Under the pieces are notes generated by a model, which worked only from the letters and a program-made list of their open reading frames with translations, was not told the DNA's origin and ran no database searches. Both the position numbers and the translations under genes were made by a program. A stretch of DNA of 54,369 nt from JAQUGA01 sp964521105 (lineage in GTDB: Bacteria > Bacteroidota > Bacteroidia > Bacteroidales > WCHB1-69), in the NCBI GenBank assembly GCA_964521105.1, contig CAZFPO010000010.1, positions 1 through 54,369 of the forward strand, in the 5' to 3' direction. Numbering within the stretch: position 1 is the stretch's first letter; every line of letters starts with the position of its first letter. Of the stretch, positions 45,166 through 54,097 are shown in pieces.

Positions 45166-46143
45166 ATGGCTGAATTTAGAACTAAAATTGATGTAATTCC
45201 ATCTTCGTATAAAATTACTCATCAAAGCAACTTGTTTTTTGTTGGCTCATGTTTTACCGAAAATATTGGGAATAAACTATCGAAGTTGAAATTTAATACG
45301 TTTACAAATCCTTTTGGAATTTTGTATAATCCGATAAGTATTCACTATGCAATATCCCGACTATTGAGTGGAGAGAAATATACAGAGGAGGAAGTGTTTG
45401 AAAAAAATGGGATTTGGCATAGTTTTGATCATCATAGTAGCTTTTCATCAACCAATAAAGATGAGTGTTTGAAAAGGATAAACGAGTCTTTTAGCAAAGG
45501 AGTAGAAAAAATTTTCGACACTGACATTTTGTTTATTACATTTGGTTCGGCTCATTTGTATCAATTAAAGGAATCACAAAAGTTGGTTTCAAATTGTCAT
45601 AAATACCCATCTTCCTTATTTGATAAAAAAATGTTTGATTTGCTACAAACGTTTGAAGTTTACAAAATTTTATTTGAAAAGTTGAAGCAGTTAAATCCAA
45701 AATTGAGAATAATATTAACGGTTAGCCCAATTCGTTATTTGTCTGATGGTTTTATCGAAAATCAAATAAGTAAGTCACTGTTGATTTTGTTATGTAGTAA
45801 GTTACAGCAATTTTTTCAAAGTGTTACGTATTTTCCTGCGTTTGAAATAATGATGGATGATATAAGGGATTACCGGTTTTATGCAGCCGACATGATTCAT
45901 CCAAACGAGATTGCAATTGACTATATTTTTGAAAAATTCACTCAGCATTATTTTGATGAACAAACGAAAGTACTTGCTGATGAGATTGAAAAAATTGTCA
46001 AAACATCCGAGCATAGAGTGTTTTTTAAAGATAGCATAGAACATTTGAAGCTTTGTGAAGCTATGTTAAAAAGGATTGAACATTTGAAAAAGGATTTTTC
46101 ATTTTTAGATTTTGACAAAGAAATCCGATATTTTAAAAAATGA
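45166..46143 (+). CDS. GSCFA-domain protein
   Basis: The 325-aa cytosolic protein of the GSCFA family has the defining FFVGSCFTENIG at residues 25-35, then NPFGILYNPISI. The later VSPIRYLSDGF and DMIHPNEIAIDYIFEKF contain the D-x-x-H that pairs with Ser27 in SGNH-hydrolase-like folds. A hydrolase activity is probable but unproven. It is a single gene that ends in a strong bidirectional terminator. No signal peptide is seen. Confidence 0.85.
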   Translation: MAEFRTKIDVIPSSYKITHQSNLFFVGSCFTENIGNKLSKLKFNTFTNPFGILYNPISIHYAISRLLSGEKYTEEEVFEKNGIWHSFDHHSSFSSTNKDECLKRINESFSKGVEKIFDTDILFITFGSAHLYQLKESQKLVSNCHKYPSSLFDKKMFDLLQTFEVYKILFEKLKQLNPKLRIILTVSPIRYLSDGFIENQISKSLLILLCSKLQQFFQSVTYFPAFEIMMDDIRDYRFYAADMIHPNEIAIDYIFEKFTQHYFDEQTKVLADEIEKIVKTSEHRVFFKDSIEHLKLCEAMLKRIEHLKKDFSFLDFDKEIRYFKK

Positions 46144-46161
46144 TGGTTTATGGTTTTAAAA

Positions 46162-46191
46162 AAAAAGAGAGTCCGTTTTGACTCTCTTTTT
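46162..46191 (+). terminator. Bidirectional terminator
   Basis: AAAAAGAGAGTC (46162-46173) pairs with GACTCTCTTTTT (46180-46191) around a 6-base loop. It lies between the convergent GSCFA gene and the TPR lipoprotein gene. Confidence 0.9.
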
Positions 46192-46212
46192 TTATGAAGA
46201 AAATATTTTGAG

Positions 46213-48009
46213 TTATTTTATAGCATCTAAAAATTCGCTATCGGTAAAGAATTTTAAGAATTCTCTATCGTCTTTAGCTTGCATTTTGTAGGATGCATCC
46301 ATCTGACATGCTTTTTTCAAGTTTTCAACCATTGCAGATTTGTTTGCCGAACGAGCAGCAGCAACTGCTTTCAAGTAATAAGAAGCAGCAGTTTTGTTTT
46401 TCATACAATCAATAGTTGAAGTAGCTCCGCTTGTATTTTGAGTTAATACTTGAACTAATGCAACGTTGTAATCGCAAGTACGACCGCTAAATGAACTAAT
46501 CGCCTTTTGATAATCACCTGCTTTTATACTTAAAACGCCCATGTTATAATTTTCGGAAATACCAAGTTTTTGAGCGGATTCAAAATATGACTTTGCAGAT
46601 GTCCAATCTTTGTTCATTAAAGCGATAACACCCAAATTGTTAATGATTAGTCCATTGTTTGGTGAAATAGTATTTGCTTTTTCAACCATTGTTTTAGCTT
46701 CGGTCATATTACCTTTCATGATTAAAATAGTACCTAGGTCGTTATAACCTCTCCAATCTTGAGGATAAACTTTAATTGCGTTGCGATAAATTTTTTCTTT
46801 GGTAGATAAATCAGAGGTTAAAGTAGCTGCGTAGAAAATTTCTTTGTTATCCAATTTTTCAGGTTCAGTGGTTGCAAGTGATGCAATTTGTTCGTCAGTT
46901 TTACGAGGTTCTAAGCAATTTATTTTAAATGTAGCACGACGAAGTGGAGGTAAGATTGCGTCTTCAATTTCTTTATAAATTACGGTCATGTTTCTAATTT
47001 CTTGTTCACGACGAGTAACATCTGGTTGAGAACGAACTACGTTTAAGATGGCATTTTTGTCTTTAATGTTTGAAGCTTCCACAGCTTTCATAAAGCCTTC
47101 CCAATCTTCGCCATTTGCTTTAGCTATTAATTCAGGAATTGTAAGGGTGATGTCTTTTTCTTTAATTTTTAAAGTTTTAGCTTTTTCTTTTTTATATTTT
47201 GCCATTTGTTCGTTAAACCATTTTAAAGCAGTTGCACCACGACTTTCAGAAAGTTTAGAGTTACGAGATTCTTCTCCTTCAGGAGATGCCCAAGAGTTTA
47301 AACTAAAATCTTTTACTACATACTCTTTTTTAACAAATTCGATAAATTTATTTAGTTGATTCGCTGAGTTTGTATCTTTATTCATGGTTAATTTCCAATT
47401 CAAATCCGATTTATCAAGTTCAAAGTAGATAGTAGCTTGTTCGGAAATGATAACTTCTTTAACATAACCATGGTTTGCGTATATTACGTTTGTTCCATTA
47501 CCAGGTGCAGATTGAGAAACTAATTCAGGTTCAACAACTATACGTTCGCTTGTGTAAATAACTCCGTCGGCAAATTTGATTTGAGTCATTTCAGCTGATT
47601 TCTTTTTTAACTGAGCTTTAGCATTGCCATAAAGAACAGAACTGTTGAAATCAGGATTATAGTCGAAAGTTTCGGTGTAAGAGAATGATCCACCATTTTT
47701 TTTGTTAATAACTGTTCCATCACCTAAGGCTTTTTCACCTTTTAGCTTAATTGGTTTAAGCGTAATTTCACCTTTATCGGATTTAAGCACTGGAGTAATT
47801 TCTAAAGTAGCTTTTTTATGGAAATATTTTGGTGGAATTTTTCCTTGAATTGAAACTTGAATTTTACCACCATGTGTTTCAAGAACTTGTGGTTTTACTT
47901 CATACTTCACTTCAGGATATTTTTTTACCATCTTTTTCAATCCGCAACCCGAGAAAACAAGAGCTGATAGGATAAATAAGATAAATAGATTTTGGTGTAT
48001 TCTCTTCAT
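46213..48009 (-). CDS. TPR lipoprotein with OmpA-like region
   Basis: The 598-aa lipoprotein (ALVFSGCG, Cys about 22) opens with a beta-rich region (residues 30-190: ETHGGKIQVSIQGKIPPKYF, YTETFDYNPDFN). An OmpA-like segment follows at about 190-290 (IYFELDKSDL ... LNSWASPEGEESRNSKLSESRGA). TPR repeats occupy about 390-530 (GYNDLGTILIMKGNMTEA, LIINNLGVIALMNKDWTSA). The combination suggests an outer-membrane scaffold that may touch peptidoglycan. Similar proteins are known in Porphyromonas and relatives, but no gene name is assigned. Its promoter matches the consensus precisely. Confidence 0.8.
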   Translation of the reverse strand: MKRIHQNLFILFILSALVFSGCGLKKMVKKYPEVKYEVKPQVLETHGGKIQVSIQGKIPPKYFHKKATLEITPVLKSDKGEITLKPIKLKGEKALGDGTVINKKNGGSFSYTETFDYNPDFNSSVLYGNAKAQLKKKSAEMTQIKFADGVIYTSERIVVEPELVSQSAPGNGTNVIYANHGYVKEVIISEQATIYFELDKSDLNWKLTMNKDTNSANQLNKFIEFVKKEYVVKDFSLNSWASPEGEESRNSKLSESRGATALKWFNEQMAKYKKEKAKTLKIKEKDITLTIPELIAKANGEDWEGFMKAVEASNIKDKNAILNVVRSQPDVTRREQEIRNMTVIYKEIEDAILPPLRRATFKINCLEPRKTDEQIASLATTEPEKLDNKEIFYAATLTSDLSTKEKIYRNAIKVYPQDWRGYNDLGTILIMKGNMTEAKTMVEKANTISPNNGLIINNLGVIALMNKDWTSAKSYFESAQKLGISENYNMGVLSIKAGDYQKAISSFSGRTCDYNVALVQVLTQNTSGATSTIDCMKNKTAASYYLKAVAAARSANKSAMVENLKKACQMDASYKMQAKDDREFLKFFTDSEFLDAIK

Positions 48010-48051
48010 TTTTATTTTTTTTAGTTTATAATCACTATATTAATTTGGTTG

Positions 48052-48081
48052 CAAAGATATAATTTTTTTTATTCTAGCCAA
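48052..48081 (-). promoter_or_regulatory. Promoter of the TPR/OmpA lipoprotein gene
   Basis: On the minus strand TTG (48079-48081), 19 bases and TATCTTTG (48052-48059) fit the Bacteroidota consensus exactly. The leader to the ATG at 48009 is about 40 bases. Confidence 0.72.
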
Positions 48082-48117
48082 TATTTATTTTAACACTTGT
48101 TATTAAGTTTTTTAAAT

Positions 48118-48558
48118 TTAATTTTCATTATTTTCATCTTTTTCATTAATATTTAACCCGGGCAAGTTTATCTCATCTTTTATTACGAATGCATTTGGAT
48201 AATCGAGTTGAATTTTATTTAAAAAACCTCGTGCTTCATGACGCGTTCTAAAATCACCAACTCTAACCCTAAAATTTGGTTCTTTAAAGGTTAAGTATGC
48301 CGAAACCTCTGGGTGTTTTGCTTTAAATTTAGCACGAGCCGATTCGGCAGCATTACGTGAGCTGTTTCCTGAATCGAAAAAAATTTGAACCCGAAACCCC
48401 ATTATTGTTTTAACTTTTGCATTTGCTTGAATGTATTTACGAGTTAAATCGTCAATTCCTAATCCGGTTGTTGTTTGCAAACTTTGCGAAAAAACCATTT
48501 TTGGAATTTGAAAAAATAGGGAAATAAATATCAATAAAATTAAATTTCGAGAATTCAT
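48118..48558 (-). CDS. SPOR-domain secreted protein
   Basis: The 146-aa protein has a signal peptide (cut near VFSQ) and a C-terminal SPOR domain at about residues 60-140 (GFRVQIFFDSGNS ... FRVRVGDFRTRHEARGFLNKI). SPOR domains bind denuded septal peptidoglycan glycans. I chose the ATG at 48556-48558 (MNSRNL). An in-frame ATG at 48591 lies inside the usp gene and would add eleven residues before the signal. It follows usp with a 1-base gap, so co-transcription is likely. Confidence 0.85.
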   Translation of the reverse strand: MNSRNLILLIFISLFFQIPKMVFSQSLQTTTGLGIDDLTRKYIQANAKVKTIMGFRVQIFFDSGNSSRNAAESARAKFKAKHPEVSAYLTFKEPNFRVRVGDFRTRHEARGFLNKIQLDYPNAFVIKDEINLPGLNINEKDENNEN

Positions 48559-48559
48559 A

Positions 48560-49387
48560 TTAAATTCCTTTAATTGATAAAACTGGAACACTACATTGAT
48601 TTATTAATTGTTGGGCTTCTTGTCCGGGCATTGTTTGCGAATCTTTGCTTTTTTGATCCGTCATTATTGCTAATAAATCGATATTGCTTTCATTAATAAA
48701 TCGTAAAATATCAGCAGTTATGTTAGTTGTGTTAATGACATCTTGATAAACAGTTATGTCCTCACTTTTCATTTTATTGTAAGCAAAAGTGGTTGCATAA
48801 TCAGCTTTTCTGTTAATGGTTTTAAGTGGAGTAGCATATAGAGTTAGAATTTGAACTTCGGCGTCAAAGTTTTTAGCAAATTCGATGATTGTATCTATTT
48901 TATTAAGAGTTTCACCGGTGTGATCAATAGGTGCTAAAATTTTTGTAATTCCTTTTTCGCTAAATTTATAATTGGGGCGGATTGAAATTACAGGGCAATC
49001 GGCTGTAGATACTATTCGATAAGCGTTGCTCCCAATCCAAAAATCTTCATATCCAGAGCCTCCATGTGTTCCTAAAACGATGATGTCGGTGTTTGAAGTT
49101 TGTGCATAATTTGCAATTTCTTTATAAACTTTACCACTTCTAATTTTTGCAGAAATCTTTAAATTGGGAAAATTCTTTTTAACGTCATTTATTTGAACAT
49201 CTAAATTTGTTTTAGCATCTTTTTTAATTTCGTTAATAACCAAATCTCCTTTAATATCTAATGAAGAAGTGTTGTCAATCCAAATTGCAACTAATTCGGC
49301 ATTCAACTTTTTGCCTAAAACAGCAGCATAATTTAATGCGTGAACTGAACCAAATGAAAAATCAGTAGGAGTAAGAATTTTTTTCAT
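48560..49387 (-). CDS. Universal stress protein, tandem UspA domains
   Basis: The 275-aa cytosolic protein has two Usp domains in tandem. The first is KKILTPTDFSFGSVHALNYA ... DIIVLGTHGGSGYEDFWIGSNAYRIVSTADCPVISI, with the GTHGGSG and GSNA motifs that bind ATP. The second begins ITKILAPIDHTGETLNK and ends CSVPVLSIKGI, but lacks the full G-2x-G-9x-G pattern, so only domain 1 probably binds ATP. No consensus promoter is seen upstream, and the tandem palindromic repeats begin about 110 bases before its start. Confidence 0.87.
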   Translation of the reverse strand: MKKILTPTDFSFGSVHALNYAAVLGKKLNAELVAIWIDNTSSLDIKGDLVINEIKKDAKTNLDVQINDVKKNFPNLKISAKIRSGKVYKEIANYAQTSNTDIIVLGTHGGSGYEDFWIGSNAYRIVSTADCPVISIRPNYKFSEKGITKILAPIDHTGETLNKIDTIIEFAKNFDAEVQILTLYATPLKTINRKADYATTFAYNKMKSEDITVYQDVINTTNITADILRFINESNIDLLAIMTDQKSKDSQTMPGQEAQQLINQCSVPVLSIKGI

Positions 49388-49496
49388 AGAATAAATTGCT
49401 TTGTATTATAAAGTTTCGCTAAATTAGTAAAAATGATTAAATAATTAAAAATACTAATGAAAATTAATTTCGATATTAATTATTTTAATTAAGACA

Positions 49497-49757
49497 TAAC
49501 AGGTTTTATTTCTATTAAATAGGTTAGAAACCTGTTATGTCTTTGTCGTAACAGGTTTTATTTCTATTAAATTAGGTTAGAAACCTGTTATGTCTTTGTC
49601 ATANNNNNNNNNNNNNNNNNNNNNNNNNNNNNNNNNNNNNNNNNNNNNNNNNNNNNNNNNNNNNNNNNNNNNNNNNNNNNNNNNNNNNNNNNNNNNNNNN
49701 NNNTAACAGGTTTTATTTCTATTAAATTAGGTTAGAAACCTGTTATGTCTTTGTCAT
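49497..49757. repeat. Tandem 53-bp palindromic repeat array containing a gap
   Basis: Units of 52-53 bp start at 49497, 49549, about 49602 (cut by N) and 49704. Each carries inverted arms ATAACAGGTTT and AAACCTGTTAT around an AT-rich loop of about 22 bases, then TGTCTTTGTC before the next unit. The first unit lacks one base of the loop. No unique spacers occur between units, so it is not a CRISPR. The copy number is unknown because of the gap. It lies between divergent usp and ruvB. Confidence 0.9.
49604..49703. other. Assembly gap of exactly 100 N
   Basis: One hundred consecutive N, the size conventionally used for gaps of unknown length. It falls inside the palindromic repeat array, so it most likely marks repeats that short reads could not bridge. 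Linkage of the two flanks is a scaffolding inference. Confidence 0.98.
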
Positions 49758-49782
49758 AATATAAAAAAAAAGTGTACGTTTG
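49750..49782 (+). promoter_or_regulatory. Promoter of ruvB, -33 element inside the last repeat unit
   Basis: TACGTTTG (49775-49782) fits TAnnTTTG. TTTG at 49750-49753, within the TGTCTTTGTC tail of the last palindromic unit, is the candidate -33 element with 21-base spacing. The ATG at 49801 leaves a leader of about 13 bases. Confidence 0.55.
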
Positions 49783-49800
49783 TATAAATTATTGATTTAT

Positions 49801-50838
49801 ATGGAGCATACTTTAGATGCTGGTAATTCTCGATTATCAGCCAGTGATAGAGAATACGAAAAAGCTATTAGACCCGCTGATTTTAAAGACTTTCAAGGGC
49901 AAGATAATGTGGTTGAAAACTTGAAGATTTTTGTTAAAGCTGCCAAATTACGTGGCGAAGCACTCGATCACGTGTTATTGCATGGACCCCCAGGTTTAGG
50001 TAAAACTACGCTTTCGCATATAATTTCTACCGAAATGGGAGTGAATTTGCGTGTAACTTCGGGACCTGTAATTGATAAGCCAGGTGATTTAGCCGGTTTA
50101 CTTACCAATTTAGAAACAAACGATGTGCTATTTATTGATGAAATTCACCGATTATCTCCGGTGGTTGAAGAGTATCTATATTCGGCAATGGAGGATTACA
50201 AAATTGATATTATGATTGAAACAGGTCCCAATGCTCGTTCGGTTCAAATTTCTCTTAATCCTTTTACATTGGTGGGTGCTACCACTCGCTCGGGTTTACT
50301 TACTGCTCCGCTTCGTTCACGTTTTGGAATAAATGCACGTTTAAATTATTATGATACCGAAACGTTAAAAAAAATCATTGTCCGAGCTGCCTCCATTTTA
50401 AATGTTTATATTTCGGATACTGCGGCTTGGGAAATTGCCCGACGTAGTCGTGGAACTCCTCGTATTGCTAATTTACTACTTCGCCGTGTTCGCGATTTTG
50501 CACAAATAAAAGGAGACGGAAACATTGATATTGATATTGCAAAATTTGCTCTTGATGCGTTAAATGTAGATAAAAATGGTTTAGATGAAATGGATATTCG
50601 TATTCTGACAACCATTATCGACAAATTTAAAGGTGGACCTGTTGGTTTAACTACTATTGCTACAGCGGTTGGCGAAGATTCGGGAACTATTGAAGAAGTG
50701 TATGAGCCTTTTTTAATACAAGAAGGTTATTTAATGCGAACTCCTCGCGGACGCGAAACAACCATGATGGCGTATCAACACCTTGGAAAAGTGAAACTTG
50801 GTGGGGATCAAAAATCGCTTTTTGATAATGATAATTAA
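49801..50838 (+). CDS. ruvB: Holliday junction branch-migration ATPase RuvB
   Basis: This AAA+ motor drives branch migration of Holliday junctions with RuvA. Walker A is GPPGLGKT at residues 62-69 and Walker B is LFIDEIHRL. The sensor-1 region is VGATTRSGLL, and the C-terminal winged helix includes GGPVGLTTIATAVGEDSGTIEEVYEP. At 345 aa it is standard. I chose the ATG at 49801, because the upstream TTG in frame at 49780 overlaps the -7 box. It is followed after 8 bases by the ABC ATPase gene. ruvA and ruvC are absent from the window. Confidence 0.97.
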   Translation: MEHTLDAGNSRLSASDREYEKAIRPADFKDFQGQDNVVENLKIFVKAAKLRGEALDHVLLHGPPGLGKTTLSHIISTEMGVNLRVTSGPVIDKPGDLAGLLTNLETNDVLFIDEIHRLSPVVEEYLYSAMEDYKIDIMIETGPNARSVQISLNPFTLVGATTRSGLLTAPLRSRFGINARLNYYDTETLKKIIVRAASILNVYISDTAAWEIARRSRGTPRIANLLLRRVRDFAQIKGDGNIDIDIAKFALDALNVDKNGLDEMDIRILTTIIDKFKGGPVGLTTIATAVGEDSGTIEEVYEPFLIQEGYLMRTPRGRETTMMAYQHLGKVKLGGDQKSLFDNDN

Positions 50839-50846
50839 TTTTTAAC

Positions 50847-52577
50847 ATGAACGAATTGGATAATAACGAAACGATTTTAACTATAGAAAACCTTAGTGTT
50901 GGGTTTGATATAAAAAATCCAGAAAAATTTGCCGTAAAAAATATTTCGTTCGAAATAATGAAAAACCAAATATTGGGTGTTGTTGGCGAGTCGGGTTCAG
51001 GAAAATCGGTTACTAGTTTATCTATTTTACGACTACTGCATGAGCCTCCAGCACATTATCCTACGGGAAAAATTTTACTTCATTCAAAAAATGATGTGGT
51101 TGATTTATTAACTAAGTCGCCAAAAGAGATGACTTCCATTCGTGGCAAAATTGTTTCCATGATTTTTCAAGAGCCCATGAGTTCGTTAAATCCTACAATG
51201 AAATGTGGAGAACAAATTATTGAGGCAATTTGTGCCCATAAAAATATTTCGTTGAAAAATGCTCGGAAAAGAGCAATGGAATTGATAAATGAGGTTATGC
51301 TTCCTCGTCCCGAAAAGATATTTGATTCGTATCCACATGAAATTTCGGGGGGACAAAAACAAAGGGCTATGATAGCCATGGCATTATCCTCAAATCCCGA
51401 ATTATTAATTGCCGATGAGCCAACAACCGCCTTAGATGTTACGGTACAAAAAACTATTTTGGAATTATTGCTTTCGCTTAAAATAAAATATGGAATGAGT
51501 ATTTTGTTTATTACGCACGATTTAGGAGTAATTTCTGAAATTGCCGACGAAGTGGTAGTGATGTATCGTGGTGAAATTGTTGAAAAAGGAAATGCTCAAC
51601 AAGTTTTTGAAAATCCCCAGCATCCCTACACTCAGGGTTTACTATACTGTCGTCCAAATATACAAAAACGCCCTAATCGCTTGCATACAATTTCTGAATT
51701 TATCAACAATAATTTTAATAAATTGCCATTTAAAAACACCGAAGTTAGTAAAGCGGAAAGAATTGAAAAGCATCGGTTAATTTATTCTCAACAGCCAATA
51801 TTAGAAGTAAATAATCTCGAAAAAAAGTATGTGCTTGAACGAAATTTTTTTGGTAAACCAAAATTAGAGTTTAGTGCAGTAAATAAATTATCGTTTGATA
51901 TTTATAAAGGAGAAACTATGGGATTAGTTGGAGAATCTGGTTGCGGAAAAACTACCCTTGGGCGAACTGTAGTGAGACTATTAGAGCCTACTTCGGGTAT
52001 TGTTGTTTATAAAGGAAAAAACATTACCAGTTTATCAAAAGCCGAATTAAAAGCTTTTCGAAAAAGTATGCAAATAATTTTTCAAGATCCTTATTCGTCG
52101 CTTAATCCTCGAATATCGATAGGAGAAGCAATAATGGAACCGATGCTGGTTCATCAAATTTTTTCAAACAAAAAAGAGTGTAAAGATTATGCTATTTATT
52201 TAATGGATAAAGTAGCTTTATCAGCGGATTCATTTTACAAATATCCACACGAATTTTCGGGGGGGCAAAGGCAGCGAATTTGCATTGCCAGAAGTTTGTC
52301 GGTTAAACCCGAATTAATTATTTGTGATGAGTGTGTATCGGCTTTAGATGTGTCGGTTCAAGCACAAGTTTTAAACCTGCTAAACGATTTAAAAGATGAA
52401 TTTGAATTGACGTATATTTTTATTTCGCACGATTTGTCGGTTGTAAAATATATGTCGGATAGAATGATAGTTATGAAAGAGGGAAATATGATTGAGTTTG
52501 GTGATTCGGATGAAATTTATGCTAATCCTAAAACGGACTACAGCCGAAAATTGATTTCGTCAATTCCTGGAATTTGA
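50847..52577 (+). CDS. Double ABC ATPase of oligopeptide-transport type
   Basis: The 576-aa protein is a fusion of two ABC nucleotide-binding domains, like DppD-DppF or YejF. Domain 1 has GESGSGKS (Walker A), SGGQKQR (signature) and LLIADEPTTALD (Walker B). Domain 2 has GESGCGKT, SGGQRQR and LIICDECVSALD. In domain 2 a Cys replaces the usual Pro after DE, which I recall as common in Bacteroidota. A C-terminal oligopeptide-type extension (YTQGLLYCRPNIQKRPNRLH) follows domain 1. It would power uptake or export of peptides together with permeases not in this window. Confidence 0.9.
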   Translation: MNELDNNETILTIENLSVGFDIKNPEKFAVKNISFEIMKNQILGVVGESGSGKSVTSLSILRLLHEPPAHYPTGKILLHSKNDVVDLLTKSPKEMTSIRGKIVSMIFQEPMSSLNPTMKCGEQIIEAICAHKNISLKNARKRAMELINEVMLPRPEKIFDSYPHEISGGQKQRAMIAMALSSNPELLIADEPTTALDVTVQKTILELLLSLKIKYGMSILFITHDLGVISEIADEVVVMYRGEIVEKGNAQQVFENPQHPYTQGLLYCRPNIQKRPNRLHTISEFINNNFNKLPFKNTEVSKAERIEKHRLIYSQQPILEVNNLEKKYVLERNFFGKPKLEFSAVNKLSFDIYKGETMGLVGESGCGKTTLGRTVVRLLEPTSGIVVYKGKNITSLSKAELKAFRKSMQIIFQDPYSSLNPRISIGEAIMEPMLVHQIFSNKKECKDYAIYLMDKVALSADSFYKYPHEFSGGQRQRICIARSLSVKPELIICDECVSALDVSVQAQVLNLLNDLKDEFELTYIFISHDLSVVKYMSDRMIVMKEGNMIEFGDSDEIYANPKTDYSRKLISSIPGI

Positions 52578-52578
52578 G

Positions 52579-53181
52579 TTATACAACAATTTGTTTTTTT
52601 CCCACCAATCTGATTACGTGAGCTGTACCTTTGTGATAATCTCCTTCGGATAAGGTTGTAATTATGTTTTCAAATTTAACAAATTGCAAGGTTTGAAAAT
52701 CCTCTTTTATTATTTCGGGCGTATAAAGGAGTTCCATTGTTTTAGGACCACCCGAAGTGTATTGTAATTGTTCTGTTGAAAATGCTTCCAAAATCAATAT
52801 CCCACCTACTTTCAATGAGTAAATAAGTTTTGTGTGAATGGATTTACGGATTGTTTCGGGAAGATGAGTGTATATTAGTGCAACAACATCAAATTTTTCT
52901 TCTGGTAAATTGAAATCTGATAAATCTGCAACTACATAATTTATTTGAACGTTATTTCTATCAGCTAACCGAAATGCTTTTTTCTGTCCTTCAATGCTCG
53001 AGTCTACTGCGTGTACTTGCCAATTTATGGATGCAGCATAAACGGCATTTCTGCCTTCCCCTTCGGCAGGTAATAAAATAATTCCGGGAGGAATTTTTTG
53101 TAACTCTTCCCGGAAAAATTCATTTGGTTGTGTGCCATAAATATAATCTTGTCCACCATATCGTTCGTCCCAAATATTCAT
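52579..53181 (-). CDS. Class I SAM-dependent methyltransferase, TehB/UbiE-like
   Basis: The 200-aa cytosolic methyltransferase has N-terminal MNIWDERYGGQDYIYGTQPNEF. SAM motif I is degenerate (ILLPAEGEGRNAVYAAS instead of a strict GxGxG), and VDSSIEGQKKA and DVVALIYTHLP follow. This N-terminal pattern is common in small-molecule (tellurite/thiopurine-type) methyltransferases. The substrate is unknown. It overlaps the upstream thioredoxin gene's stop codon by one base (TAATG-type coupling) and ends 2 bases from the convergent ABC gene. Confidence 0.83.
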   Translation of the reverse strand: MNIWDERYGGQDYIYGTQPNEFFREELQKIPPGIILLPAEGEGRNAVYAASINWQVHAVDSSIEGQKKAFRLADRNNVQINYVVADLSDFNLPEEKFDVVALIYTHLPETIRKSIHTKLIYSLKVGGILILEAFSTEQLQYTSGGPKTMELLYTPEIIKEDFQTLQFVKFENIITTLSEGDYHKGTAHVIRLVGKKQIVV

Positions 53182-53537
53182 TAGTCAATTTTAAAAATAT
53201 CTCTAAACGCTTCTTTTAGTGTTTCTTTTGGTAAAGCACCGGCTGCCATTGTAGGAATACCTTCAACGGGTACAAATAATAACGAAGGAATGCTTTGAAT
53301 TCCAAAAACGGATGCTAATTCCTGCTGATCTTCGGTATCTATTTTATAAATATCAATGATTCCTTTATATTCTTCAGCAAGCTCTTCAATAATTGGGGAT
53401 AACATTTTGCAGGGTCCACACCAATCGGCGTAAAAATCAATTAATACTGGTTTTGTGCCTTCAAATTTCCATTCTTGGTTAAGCTCATAATTAAATACTT
53501 TTTCTTTAAAAGTTTCTTTGGTTAAAAATTCTGCCAT
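53181..53537 (-). CDS. trxA: Cytosolic thioredoxin
   Basis: The 118-aa thioredoxin has the classical active site FYADWCGPCKM (C40, C43), the buried Asp/Lys region IDFYADW, and the cis-Pro loop IQSIPSLLFV. The N-terminus has no signal, so it is cytosolic. It supplies electrons to reductases. Class II RNR nrdJ in the same window is a possible partner (family knowledge). It lies between a membrane-anchored thioredoxin-like gene, 3 bases upstream, and a methyltransferase, which it overlaps by one base. Confidence 0.92.
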   Translation of the reverse strand: MAEFLTKETFKEKVFNYELNQEWKFEGTKPVLIDFYADWCGPCKMLSPIIEELAEEYKGIIDIYKIDTEDQQELASVFGIQSIPSLLFVPVEGIPTMAAGALPKETLKEAFRDIFKID

Positions 53538-53540
53538 TTT

Positions 53541-54017
53541 TTATTTTTTTTCGGTTAATAAGTTCTCTATTAATTCTATGTATTTTTCTTTTTGCAACGC
53601 TCCTACGGTTAATTGTGGGTCACCTTTTAAAGGAAAAAAAGCCACCACAGGAATATTTGAAATTCCATGAATACTTGCTAACTCCCTTTCGTAATCCACA
53701 TTAACTTTAAAAAAGTTGACTTTTGATTTGTATTTTATCGATAATTCGTCCATAATAGGAGCAACTCTCCTACATGGTCCACACCAATCGGCATAAAAGT
53801 CAATAACCGATGGCTTGTTCCCTTTATAAATATATGTATTAGGATTTTTGTCGTAATCGTATATCTGTTTAAGGTACATCGATTTGTTCATCATAATTAC
53901 TTCACTTTGTTTGCTGTTTGAAGTTTGTAGTAAGCTTGAAACTTTTGGACCAGCATAAATTACTCCAATGGTAATTAAAAGTGTAATTGATAAAATAATT
54001 TTTGTTTTCTTTTGCAT
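53541..54017 (-). CDS. Membrane-anchored thioredoxin-like protein
   Basis: The 158-aa protein has an N-terminal TM or uncleaved signal (ILSITLLITIGVIYAG), a short linker and a thioredoxin domain from about residue 45. The active site FYADWCGPCRR (C79, C82) and the cis-Pro loop ISNIPVVAFFP are intact. The domain should face the periplasm, complementing the cytosolic thioredoxin encoded immediately downstream. Both share similar Trx folds and probably arose by duplication. The three minus-strand genes here likely form one operon starting at the box at 54064. Confidence 0.87.
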   Translation of the reverse strand: MQKKTKIILSITLLITIGVIYAGPKVSSLLQTSNSKQSEVIMMNKSMYLKQIYDYDKNPNTYIYKGNKPSVIDFYADWCGPCRRVAPIMDELSIKYKSKVNFFKVNVDYERELASIHGISNIPVVAFFPLKGDPQLTVGALQKEKYIELIENLLTEKK

Positions 54018-54063
54018 TTTTTTAAATGTATCGCTTTAGTAACACTAATAATTAAAGATTGTT

Positions 54064-54071
54064 CAAATGTA
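54064..54071 (-). promoter_or_regulatory. -7 box of the thioredoxin operon
   Basis: On the minus strand TACATTTG matches TAnnTTTG, 46 bases before the start codon. A -33 TTG is not evident, and the region upstream of it is the GGAAG repeat. Confidence 0.45.
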
Positions 54072-54097
54072 AAACGAAATATTGATGAAAATGTTTT

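Noticed and set aside
49497..49757. CRISPR array
   Set aside because: Units follow each other directly with no unique spacers. The palindromic arms and lack of any cas gene point to a tandem repeat instead.
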